Notes: a model not told the origin generated them from the letters alone. 7,081 nt of DNA from Clostridiales bacterium (GCA_007135995.1 SLHU01000122.1:1-7081); one strand, 5' to 3'; shown: positions 1-6,158, counted from the stretch's first letter. Numbers and translations are program-made.

Positions 1-1
1 A

Positions 2-499
2 CCGCTTGTAGGTATTTTGTATTTATTTACCCTTGGCATCGCAGGAGTAGGATGGATCATCGATACAGTTATTTTGCTTATAGAACTCATAAAATCCAGC
101 TCAACTCTGCCCATCACTCAACCAATACTAAATCACGAAGCAGCTACATTCCATTCAACTGTAAAACAACATCATACACCAGAACAAAAGAATCAAAGGC
201 CTGTACCTATTGCTATGCTTTCTCTGATAAACCTAAAAAAGTACGATCATGTTGATTTAATTGAAGTCGGTCAGCAATTAGAAATTGAAGAAGACTATAA
301 AGATAATGGTGATCCATTCTATTTGTTTTTGCTGGGTAAATTCAAACTTGGCGAAGCCGAAGAAACAACGATGGAAAAAGTAAAAGCAGCCGGCATAGAT
401 GATGTTATGGATGCATTATACATTGTGTCTGAAGTCGATCAACACGAGTATAGATGCAAAGTGGCAGTTTTCCCAAAGAATTTCGCCCCCGATGAATAA
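2..499 (+). CDS. TM2-domain membrane protein with soluble C-terminal domain, 5' partial
   Basis: The reading frame is open to the left edge, so the true start lies outside the window. What remains is about 165 residues. The first 30 or so include YLFTLGIAGVGWIID followed by a leucine/isoleucine run. This is the second half of a TM2 domain, a two-helix membrane hairpin whose family usually has a glycine-rich turn just before this point. A polar, probably disordered linker follows (STVKQHHTPEQKNQRP). The last 95 or so residues form a soluble, acidic alpha/beta-looking domain with KKYDHVDLIEVGQQLEIEED near its start. That segment faintly recalls a HIRAN domain (hydrophobic strand, then 'G..L.L..E..N..D'), but I would not assign it. 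The protein presumably sits in the membrane with the C-terminal domain in the cytoplasm; its function is unknown. The gene is visibly richer in A+T than its neighbours, and a terminator-like hairpin follows its stop codon. Confidence 0.75.
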   Translation, partial: PLVGILYLFTLGIAGVGWIIDTVILLIELIKSSSTLPITQPILNHEAATFHSTVKQHHTPEQKNQRPVPIAMLSLINLKKYDHVDLIEVGQQLEIEEDYKDNGDPFYLFLLGKFKLGEAEETTMEKVKAAGIDDVMDALYIVSEVDQHEYRCKVAVFPKNFAPDE

Positions 500-506
500 A
501 TATAAA

Positions 507-545
507 ACCCCGGAGACATTGATGCTCTAGGGTACTATTATTTTT
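507..545. terminator. Probable bidirectional intrinsic terminator
   Basis: The left arm ACCCCGGAG (507-515) and right arm CTCTAGGGT (525-533) pair over nine positions with one mismatch and one wobble around a 9-nt loop. On the + strand a T5 tract ends at 545, eight bases after the stem. On the - strand the stem runs directly into TTTTATATTTATT (506 downwards), which is the better U-tract. The hairpin starts 8 bases after the stop of the TM2-type gene and is the first terminator-like structure met by leftward transcripts from the GH32 gene. It therefore probably ends transcription from both sides. This comes from reading the sequence; no folding energy was computed. Confidence 0.5.
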
Positions 546-796
546 GACTCATAGCGCTTGTACGGCAGCAGAACATCGGGCAATTTCAGATGTAGTTTTC
601 TACATGCCTGACAGCGCAAGCGTCTCAAGCTGTATTGTTTTACTTTTTCGCTGCTAATCGCTTTGCGGATCCGGCAGTCATAATGCTTCAGGGATCCTTT
701 TGAGCCTTGGGTTAGCAACATAAAATGTCCAAGAAAACGTCTGCACCCCCGTGGTACCGTTCCGGAAGTACCTTGCACCACCCAGAAAGGAATGTA
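527..796 (-). pseudogene. Remnant of a DUF6431-like transposon-associated protein
   Basis: The - strand frame reads VVQGTSGTVPRGCRRFLGHF, then a basic segment with YDCRIRKAI, then LRRLRCQACRKLHLKLPD followed by VLLPYKRYE, and it stops at TAG (529-527). The pattern of a basic segment, RRLRC..C...H..LPD and LLPYKRY matches what I know of DUF6431 proteins. These are small, probably zinc-binding proteins found beside Firmicute transposase genes. Intact members continue well beyond the PYKRY motif; here only six residues follow before the stop, inside the terminator hairpin, so the 3' part is missing. The N-terminal CxxC-type knuckle expected in the family is also not clearly visible. The only in-frame ATG (721) would give 64 residues, and I see no ribosome binding site for it or for the GTG codons at 781 and 778. 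No transposase or terminal inverted repeat accompanies it. I read it as a decayed fragment rather than a working gene. Confidence 0.6.
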
Positions 797-797
797 T

Positions 798-2324
798 CTA
801 ATAAAAATTAGTCGGCTGCATATCCCAGATGCTGATCTGGCCTTGAGTCGGTTTGCTTGTGTAGAATACAGCGAACAGGTGTTTTGTATCGTCAAAATAA
901 ACGCGTTGTGAAAGGCACAGGCTGCCATGCGGAAAAACTTCCAGCACGGATCCGTCGAAGAAGATGTCGAGGACCAGTTTGTTTTCTTTGAGGCTGAAGG
1001 GGGCTTTTTGCACGAGGCTTTCACCTGTTGAGAGCATCTTGTCGTCCACACCTTCTTGCCAACCGTCTTTTTTAATCTGATCACCGATTCCGGGCAGACC
1101 TGATCTGTTTTCCAAAAAGTATATGTCGAGGGCTCGAACAGGATAGGCTGTGTCGGGTCGTCTGACAGACTGAGAAACATCAATCTTCAGGCTTTCATCG
1201 GCCAGGCTGTAGCTGATATCGGTCACTTCACCTGCTTTGGAGCAAAGACGGATGCCGGTCTGAGCTGCATCGCCAAGATCAAGTACAAGTTTTATTTCCG
1301 TCTGCAAGCTTATGACACCAAGGTTGATCTCGGTGTTTTCCGGTGCTATCTGAAATGATCTCATATTTTTCCGCAGCTCGGTAATCTCAGCGGCTGGTTC
1401 AATGACTGGCTGCTTTTGGGCATCTGTCTGCATATGCCGGGGCAGAGACATCACGCCGCTCCATCCGGTTTCCAGCGCATGGTCCGGCAGCGTCGTGTCC
1501 AGAATCCAGACCCAGAAAAGGCGTCTGTTCTGATCATCCAGCAGTGATTCATTGGCAAAGCTCTGCCCGCCCGGATAATTAAGTCGGACCATGGATTCCG
1601 GAATAAACTGCTCCCGCTCAAATCTGCCAGTATAATACTGCGTTCCTCTGGCATGGCTGATAAACATAAAGATATCCTGATCGCCAAGATGAAAAAAGTC
1701 GGGGCAGGAGTAATCTTCATATGCCTCATTAAGGCGGTGAGCGGGGCTGATAAAAGGACCGCAATAATCCCAGTTGATACAGTCTTCAGACTTAAAGAGT
1801 GCCGGCTGGCTGCCGCCGTAGATCGCGTAGGACACATTACCTTCTGTCCAGGCATGAGGATCCCACGACGAAAACTCGGCGCAGTTTTTTTTGATTGATG
1901 TAATCGGATTTTGGGAAAGTTTTTCCCACGTATCCAGACGATCGTCCTGAGCGACCGCGACTGAGTTTCCTGATTCACAGCCGTGGTAGATCAGTCGCGG
2001 CATCCCGTCCGGACCGATAAATGCCGCACCGCTGAAAATGCCTGTTTCAGGATCTTCTGGACTGATCTTCAAAGCCGTCGGGTGGGCGATCCAGTGCAGC
2101 AGATCATGGCTGGACACATGCCCCCAGCAGTGAACATTGTTTTCGTCCTGAAATATATAAAACAGATGATAGCTCTCTTTCCAGTACAAAGCCCCGTTTG
2201 GATCAAATGGCAGGCAGATGCCTTCCGGCGCGCAGATGTGAAACCTTGGCCGATACGGGTCAGCGAGCAGTTTTAGTCTCATATCACGTGAATGGCGGAT
2301 CGCCTGGGCATTCTCTTTATTCAT
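798..2324 (-). CDS. Glycoside hydrolase family 32 (beta-fructosidase-like) protein with altered catalytic motifs
   Basis: This is a predicted 508-residue cytoplasmic protein with no signal peptide. The N-terminal part (about 25-320) is a GH32-type five-bladed propeller. It has FDPNG at 40-44 (the WMNDPNG position, nucleophile D41), FSGAAF at 97-102, SWDPHAW at 153-159 and EDYSCPDFF at 203-211, followed by SFANESLLDD. The C-terminal beta-sandwich carries LDIFFDGSVLEVF (452-464), close to the usual GH32 IFxDxSxxEVF strand, and an insertion near 400-440. Classical GH32 enzymes hydrolyse sucrose, sucrose-6-phosphate or fructans. Here the arginine of RDP is W154, and the acid/base glutamate of the E-C-P motif is S206, so activity and substrate cannot be taken for granted; E203 or D204 might substitute. 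The ATG at 2324 is preferred because GGAG lies 8 nt upstream; a start at 2354 would add 10 residues but has only AAGGG two bases from the codon. It is divergent from the alpha-galactosidase operon. It may act on the fructosyl part of a galactosyl-sucrose. Confidence 0.85.
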   Translation of the reverse strand: MNKENAQAIRHSRDMRLKLLADPYRPRFHICAPEGICLPFDPNGALYWKESYHLFYIFQDENNVHCWGHVSSHDLLHWIAHPTALKISPEDPETGIFSGAAFIGPDGMPRLIYHGCESGNSVAVAQDDRLDTWEKLSQNPITSIKKNCAEFSSWDPHAWTEGNVSYAIYGGSQPALFKSEDCINWDYCGPFISPAHRLNEAYEDYSCPDFFHLGDQDIFMFISHARGTQYYTGRFEREQFIPESMVRLNYPGGQSFANESLLDDQNRRLFWVWILDTTLPDHALETGWSGVMSLPRHMQTDAQKQPVIEPAAEITELRKNMRSFQIAPENTEINLGVISLQTEIKLVLDLGDAAQTGIRLCSKAGEVTDISYSLADESLKIDVSQSVRRPDTAYPVRALDIYFLENRSGLPGIGDQIKKDGWQEGVDDKMLSTGESLVQKAPFSLKENKLVLDIFFDGSVLEVFPHGSLCLSQRVYFDDTKHLFAVFYTSKPTQGQISIWDMQPTNFY

Positions 2325-2371
2325 GATCTTAACTCCGTTTATACAGCTTTGCATAACCCTTGCAGGTGTTT

Positions 2372-2400
2372 ATTTCAAGAGTAACTGGATTCCGCGTCAA
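2372..2400 (-). promoter_or_regulatory. Candidate promoter for the GH32 gene
   Basis: On the - strand TTGACG (2400-2395) and TGAAAT (2377-2372) are separated by 17 bases, a 5/6 and 4/6 match to sigma-A boxes. Transcription would start near 2365, about 40 nt before the chosen ATG. An inverted pair TAACTG (2382-2387) / CAGTTA (2403-2408) brackets the -35 box and could be an operator, but six-base arms are weak evidence. Confidence 0.35.
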
Positions 2401-2627
2401 GTCAGTTAAAAGTTTCTTCTAAGCCGGTAAACAAGAGGGGTTACATCAAATTCAGTTTAACACAAAGGGTGAAAAAAACAGCTGTTGGAAGCAAAAATGT
2501 AAAGCGCATGATAATTGCCTCTAAGAATAACACGAAGAGAAGCCATTTTTCAGATATGAGGGTAATCACACAAAAAATAATGTATGATAAAGTTAGATCT
2601 GCGAAATCGCTGAGAGTCGCTTTGCGG

Positions 2628-2656
2628 TTGACAATGGAGTTGAGCAGACGTTGAAT
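2628..2656 (+). promoter_or_regulatory. Candidate promoter for the GH4-ThuA operon
   Basis: TTGACA (2628-2633), a perfect -35 box, is followed after 17 bases by TTGAAT (2651-2656), a 4/6 match to the -10 consensus. Transcription would begin near 2663, just before the AAGGAGAGGAG stretch. A start codon at or before 2663 would then leave no leader, which argues for a downstream start at 2678 or 2708. The palindrome GCGA-AA-TCGC lies about 20 bases upstream of the -35 box. Confidence 0.4.
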
Positions 2657-2668
2657 CTGTGTATGAAA

Positions 2669-2678
2669 AGGAGAGGAG
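2669..2678 (+). promoter_or_regulatory. Purine-rich Shine-Dalgarno-like stretch upstream of the GH4 gene
   Basis: AGGAGAGGAG is a strong anti-16S match, but it is oddly placed. It is 29 bases before the ATG that fits family homology (2708) and overlaps the first base of an in-frame GTG (2678-2680). Taking only the first AGGAG leaves 4 bases to that GTG, which is short but usable. It decides between a 435-residue product and one with 10 extra N-terminal residues. Confidence 0.4.
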
Positions 2679-2707
2679 TGTCGGCTTTTCAGCTTGACAG
2701 AAATAAT

Positions 2708-4015
2708 ATGGTTAAAATAACAATGATAGGTGCAGGCAGCATCATTTTCACCAGACACTTGATCGTCGACGTGCTGTCGTTCCCGGCACTTACCGATTGT
2801 ACGATCTGCCTGATGGATATTGACCGCAGAAGGCTGGACATGATTACGACTTTCGCGAAAAAGCTGGTGGCTCAGGAGCGTTTTCAAACCAGGATCGAGA
2901 GCACATCGGATCAGGCTGTTGCTTTAAGAGACGCAGATTTTGTTGTGACCATGATACAGGTGGGCGGCCTTGAGGCTTTTGAATATGATATCAGTATCCC
3001 CTTGAAGTACGGGATCAGGCAGTCAGTCGGAGATACGCTTGGCCCCGGAGGTATTTTCCGCTTTCTGAGAACTGTTCCTGCTTTCAAATCGATAGCGGAA
3101 GACATGGAAAAAATCTGCCCGAAAGCCCTTTGGATTAATTATGTTAACCCCATGGCAATGAACTGCATGTATGTAAACCGGATTTCTGATCTCAGCATGG
3201 TTGGGCTGTGCCACAGTGTTCAGTGGACTACAAAGTCTATGGCAGGGATTATCAGTGCTCCCTACGATGAAGTCTCCTATCTATCGGCGGGAATTAACCA
3301 CATGGCCTGGATATTAAAATTTGAGTGGAAATCAAAAGATGCATACCCGCTGCTGATAAAAAAACTGGGCGATGAAGACACTTATATGAAGGATGTGACA
3401 AAATTTGAGTTTCTGGACAAATTCGGTTACTACGTGACCGAATCCAGCCTGCATATGTCTGAATATGTACCATACTTTCGTCATTTTGACCACTGGATCG
3501 AGTTAATACACATGAAAGGAACCTGGCATGAAAACAGTCCGGTCGGAACCTATCTGGAACGATGTCAAGCCAGTGCTGATACTTTTGAGTCTGATATGGA
3601 AAAACTTGTGCAGGAAGATAAAGTTGATATGACCCGCAGCCATGAATTCGGCAGTTATTTGATCAATGCCATGACGAGCGGGCAGAGCACAGTGGTATAC
3701 GGGAATGTACCGAATAAGAGCCTGATCACCAACCTTCCTGAAGGCTGCTGTGTTGAACTCCCCTGTCTGGTTGATAAAAACGGTGTTCAGCCAACCGTGG
3801 TCGGCGATCTGCCATTGCAGCTTGCCGCGCTTAACCGGACCAACATCAATGTTCAGGAGCTTGCCGTAGCGGGCGCTGTCACCGGGAAGAAAGACTATAT
3901 ATATCAGGCTGCCATGCTGGATCCTCTGACAGCAGCTGTGCTTGATATGGACAGCATCAAGCAGATGGTCGATGAGATGTTCGATAAACAAAAGCAGTGG
4001 CTGCCATTGCTTTGA
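2708..4015 (+). CDS. melA: Alpha-galactosidase, glycoside hydrolase family 4 (NAD+ and metal dependent)
   Basis: This 435-residue cytoplasmic enzyme cleaves terminal alpha-galactosides such as melibiose or raffinose. GH4 enzymes work by transient oxidation at C3 using NAD+ and a divalent metal (usually Mn2+). The N-terminal Rossmann motif is MIGAGSIIF (6-14), with D37 of LMDID placed for the NAD ribose. DTLGPGGIFR spans 109-118, NPMAM 148-152, and INHMA 196-200. CHSV (168-171) is the subgroup signature of alpha-galactosidases, as opposed to CHEV or CDMP types; C168 and H198 are the expected metal ligands. YVTESSLHMSEY and CCVELPCLVDKNGVQP also match the MelA pattern. Length is normal (E. coli MelA is about 450). 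The start at 2708 is chosen because it places the Rossmann strand at residue 3 as in relatives. In-frame starts at 2678 (GTG), 2663 (ATG) and 2651 (TTG) are possible. It is followed after 23 bases by the ThuA-like gene, forming an operon, and is divergent from the GH32 gene. Confidence 0.92.
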   Translation: MVKITMIGAGSIIFTRHLIVDVLSFPALTDCTICLMDIDRRRLDMITTFAKKLVAQERFQTRIESTSDQAVALRDADFVVTMIQVGGLEAFEYDISIPLKYGIRQSVGDTLGPGGIFRFLRTVPAFKSIAEDMEKICPKALWINYVNPMAMNCMYVNRISDLSMVGLCHSVQWTTKSMAGIISAPYDEVSYLSAGINHMAWILKFEWKSKDAYPLLIKKLGDEDTYMKDVTKFEFLDKFGYYVTESSLHMSEYVPYFRHFDHWIELIHMKGTWHENSPVGTYLERCQASADTFESDMEKLVQEDKVDMTRSHEFGSYLINAMTSGQSTVVYGNVPNKSLITNLPEGCCVELPCLVDKNGVQPTVVGDLPLQLAALNRTNINVQELAVAGAVTGKKDYIYQAAMLDPLTAAVLDMDSIKQMVDEMFDKQKQWLPLL

Positions 4016-4038
4016 TATGATTTAAAGGAGGTGCCGAC

Positions 4039-4692
4039 ATGGAGAATAAGATCAAAACCGCCGTATTAACTGGCGGACACAGCTATGACGTGCAGAATTT
4101 CCATCATCTTTTCCGAGCTTTTACTTCGCTTGACGTCTATATTCAGCATATGGAAGACTTTTGCTCTTCTTCCCGGGAAATGCGTGAAAGCTACGATGCG
4201 ATTGTCTTTTATATGATGATGATGGATGGGCCGGTGGATGAAGGTCTGCCCTGGTACATGGGCAAACCCCGGGCTGCTCTATCTCAGCTTGGCGAGACGC
4301 CGCAAGGCATTGTGATTCTGCATCATTCACTGCTGGCGTACCCGGACTGGGAATCATGGGGTGAAATGACAGGTCTGGCCAACCGCGATTTTGCCTACTA
4401 TCTGGACCAGCAGGTGCCAGTCCGGGTCCAGGCGGTCGATCACCCGATCACAGCCGGAGTTTCTGATTTCGAAATTGATGACGAAACCTATGTGACAAAA
4501 GAACCTGACACGGATAGCACAATCCTGCTGTCAACCGATCATACACGAAGTTCCCGGGCAATCGGCTGGACCCGAAACTATAAGCAGTCCAGGATTTTCT
4601 GTTATCAGTCAGGCCATGACAATCAGGCCTGGGAACATCCGTCTTTTATGCGGATATTAGGCCAGGGGATTACCTGGGCAACCGGCAAATGA
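4039..4692 (+). CDS. ThuA-like domain protein
   Basis: This 217-residue soluble protein is one ThuA domain, a relative of class I glutamine amidotransferases named after the trehalose-utilisation protein of rhizobia. Visible family features are TAVLTGGHSYDVQNFH at the N-terminus (7-22), YDAIVFYMMMMDG (52-64), ILHHSLLAYPDW (93-104, where amidotransferases have their nucleophile elbow but here no cysteine), DHPITAGVSDFEIDDETY (134-151), and the closing YQSGHD plus GQGITWATG segments. The missing nucleophile is usual for ThuA proteins, so glutaminase activity is not expected. Their biochemical role is poorly defined; they cluster with sugar dehydrogenases and glycosidases and are linked to disaccharide or 3-keto-sugar catabolism. 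A near-perfect AAAGGAGGTG (4024-4033) precedes the ATG with good spacing. The gene lies 23 bases after the GH4 gene and is almost certainly co-transcribed, so it probably acts on the same substrate or on a by-product of the GH4 redox cycle. Confidence 0.88.
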   Translation: MENKIKTAVLTGGHSYDVQNFHHLFRAFTSLDVYIQHMEDFCSSSREMRESYDAIVFYMMMMDGPVDEGLPWYMGKPRAALSQLGETPQGIVILHHSLLAYPDWESWGEMTGLANRDFAYYLDQQVPVRVQAVDHPITAGVSDFEIDDETYVTKEPDTDSTILLSTDHTRSSRAIGWTRNYKQSRIFCYQSGHDNQAWEHPSFMRILGQGITWATGK

Positions 4693-4903
4693 ATGGCGGA
4701 AGATGATGGGTGCTGAGCGATCCAGGTCTGCAGTAAAAGTCCTGCATAATCAATCCAGGTTTCAAACGCATAGCTGTCGCAATCAAGCAACGCTTTTGCC
4801 GACACTCTGGATATGGACTGGGTTACAGATGCTTGCTGACTGGTTTTCTCACATATGACAGCGGGTAATCATTGAGTCGCAGCACAGGCTGTTTGATAGG
4901 GTG

Positions 4904-4927
4904 AATCCTGACTTAATGGATTTTTTT
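4904..4927 (+). terminator. Weak terminator candidate after the ThuA-like gene
   Basis: AATCC (4904-4908) can pair with GGATT (4918-4922) around a 9-base loop, running into T7 (4921-4927). The stem is only five base pairs, overlaps the T-run, and extends into the 3' end of the convergent SDR gene. It is the only hairpin-plus-T candidate seen for the rightward operon in the 220-base spacer, which otherwise shows only a short direct repeat ATCCAGGT (4720-4727 and 4753-4760). Confidence 0.2.
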
Positions 4928-6133
4928 GATGAGCGTGTCGACTGAGTTAATCCAGCCGTTCATGATCGCTGTATGGTCATTCACTTTATTTTTATCTTTT
5001 TCATAACCTTTGAGCAGCTCAATCTGGTGTCTGTAGTAGGCTGTGATCTTTTCAAGCGGCAGCGCTTTCAGGGTGTCTAAGGTTACTGAACCCGCATCAA
5101 TTTCAGCTTCACAGTCAGTCAGGATCTTTCGGTAATAATCAGGCGCCGCGTTCATCTGCTTTTTAAAGTCGCGATTGAGCCATTGTCTTTCGAAGATCGG
5201 TCTATGCTGCCAGTCATCCAGCTGTTGAATGAAAATCTGCTTTGTTTCGGTAAAAAGAGGTTTAATATCATCCAGATCAGCATCTGATAACTGGATGGTA
5301 TTGCTGCTTTCTTTTTTCGGCGCGATGTTTATGCCGGCGTCCATCAGTGCTTGAATCGATCCAATTTCCAGACCTCGGTATTGGCCGGCCAGAGCGACTG
5401 AAGCCGCAAAACCGGCACCGGCCTCTTCTGCGGTCAGCAGCAGGTTTTCACTCATCTTGTAAAAAGCTTCCACACTTTTGCCGTAAAGCGGGGCAATTTG
5501 TTCGATTGCGTTTTGCGCAGTCTCTGTTTTGACAATGCCAGGTCCGATGGAATAGGTGATCACATCTGTTTCCTCAAGCTCAGCAGCCAGCGTATTTGCC
5601 AGTTCAACCTGCGATGTCTTGAACACTTCGTAGGCACCCATATAAGGCGCCGCTCCCGATGACGGCACCATAACAATGACACCTTTTTGCCGCCTTAGCA
5701 TGCCAGGCAGAATTTCTGTTATCAGCAGAACAGGCCCGCGTAAGTTGACGCGATAGCTATTATCCCAGCTTCGTACACCTACCTGATGGACAGCGCCAAT
5801 CGGTGCAAGCGTAGCGTTGTTGATCAGTATATCAATATCACCAAAGACTTTCGCGGTTCGGCTCAAAAGACGCTTAACACTTGATTTTTCGCCAATATCC
5901 GTCTTTATGAATAAAGCGCTTCCCTGGCCGAATTCCTTGTTTATTTCTGTTGCCGCTTTCTCACCTTTTTTTTTATTTATTTCGGCGATCACGACTTTAG
6001 CGCCAAGCCAGACCAGCGCCCGGGCTGTCTCAAACCCGATGCCGCCGCCTGCACCTGTAATCAGAGCTGTTTTGCCCTGCAACTGGCCTTGAACCAGTTT
6101 CCCCTGTGAAATGACTCTTTCTTGATGCGCCAT
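4913..6133 (-). CDS. NAD-type short-chain dehydrogenase/reductase with long C-terminal extension
   Basis: This predicted cytoplasmic oxidoreductase has 406 residues. Residues 19-270 form a classical SDR Rossmann domain: the cofactor loop TGAGGGIG (26-33), an acidic residue E51 at the end of strand 2 (which favours NAD over NADP), NNA (105-107), the structural N130, a serine at 158/159, and YEVFK giving Y168 and K172 as catalytic pair. GPG at 197-199 and TE after it fit the strand-6 region. The spacing from serine to tyrosine is about 10, three shorter than in the standard family. Residues 271-406 are an extra charged, probably helical domain (WQHRPIFERQWLNRDF, then KKQMNAAPDYYRK, and a lysine-rich tail). 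This is not part of ordinary SDRs, which are about 250 long, and I do not recognise it. The substrate cannot be told. AGGAG lies 10 bases upstream of the ATG. The gene is convergent with the ThuA-like gene and shows no clear link to the sugar operon. Confidence 0.85.
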   Translation of the reverse strand: MAHQERVISQGKLVQGQLQGKTALITGAGGGIGFETARALVWLGAKVVIAEINKKKGEKAATEINKEFGQGSALFIKTDIGEKSSVKRLLSRTAKVFGDIDILINNATLAPIGAVHQVGVRSWDNSYRVNLRGPVLLITEILPGMLRRQKGVIVMVPSSGAAPYMGAYEVFKTSQVELANTLAAELEETDVITYSIGPGIVKTETAQNAIEQIAPLYGKSVEAFYKMSENLLLTAEEAGAGFAASVALAGQYRGLEIGSIQALMDAGINIAPKKESSNTIQLSDADLDDIKPLFTETKQIFIQQLDDWQHRPIFERQWLNRDFKKQMNAAPDYYRKILTDCEAEIDAGSVTLDTLKALPLEKITAYYRHQIELLKGYEKDKNKVNDHTAIMNGWINSVDTLIKKIH

Positions 6134-6152
6134 GATCTCGGTGCTCCTGTCT

Positions 6153-6158
6153 ATTATA
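6153..6158 (-). promoter_or_regulatory. Consensus -10 box upstream of the SDR gene
   Basis: A perfect TATAAT on the - strand lies 19 bases before the SDR ATG. No good -35 hexamer is seen at 16-18 bases; TTTACA at 6177-6172 is only 13 bases away. If real, the leader would be about 14 nt, just enough to hold the AGGAG site. The 165-base gap from the gene upstream supports separate transcription, and no intrinsic terminator is apparent in it. Confidence 0.3.

Larger units (their letters stand above)
2355..2707. other. Divergent intergenic control region
   Basis: About 350 bases separate the GH32 and GH4 genes. The middle (about 2440-2600) is A+T rich. Both strands carry chance-looking open frames here: a lysine/arginine-rich 61-residue frame at 2469-2654 (+), and a hydrophobic stretch on the - strand. 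Neither has a ribosome binding site or a recognisable domain. Candidate promoters lie at each side. Small perfect palindromes are AACAGCTGTT (2477-2486) and GCGA-AA-TCGC (2601-2610). No good catabolite-response element or riboswitch was seen. A regulator acting on both genes would most likely bind here. Confidence 0.5.

Noticed and set aside
1451..1978. 175-residue - strand frame inside the GH32 gene
   Set aside because: It is an out-of-frame shadow of the GH32 coding sequence with arginine/serine-rich low-plausibility protein.
2602..2615. Possible catabolite-response element upstream of the GH4 promoter
   Set aside because: Only about 10 of 14 positions fit the cre consensus, with a mismatch at the first base and in the central half-site; another weak fit near 2506-2520 needs an extra base.
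2469..2654. 61-residue + strand frame in the divergent spacer
   Set aside because: The GTG start has AAAGG directly abutting it rather than at usable spacing. The peptide is only a K/R-rich string without recognisable features, and it covers the operon promoter.
2441..2887. 148-residue - strand open frame overlapping the GH4 start
   Set aside because: More than half lies antisense to the GH4 N-terminal region, and the rest is a hydrophobic stretch from A+T-rich spacer; there is no domain and no ribosome binding site.
3503..3991. 162-residue - strand frame antisense to the GH4 gene
   Set aside because: It lies fully antisense to well-supported GH4 coding sequence; no domain or ribosome binding site.
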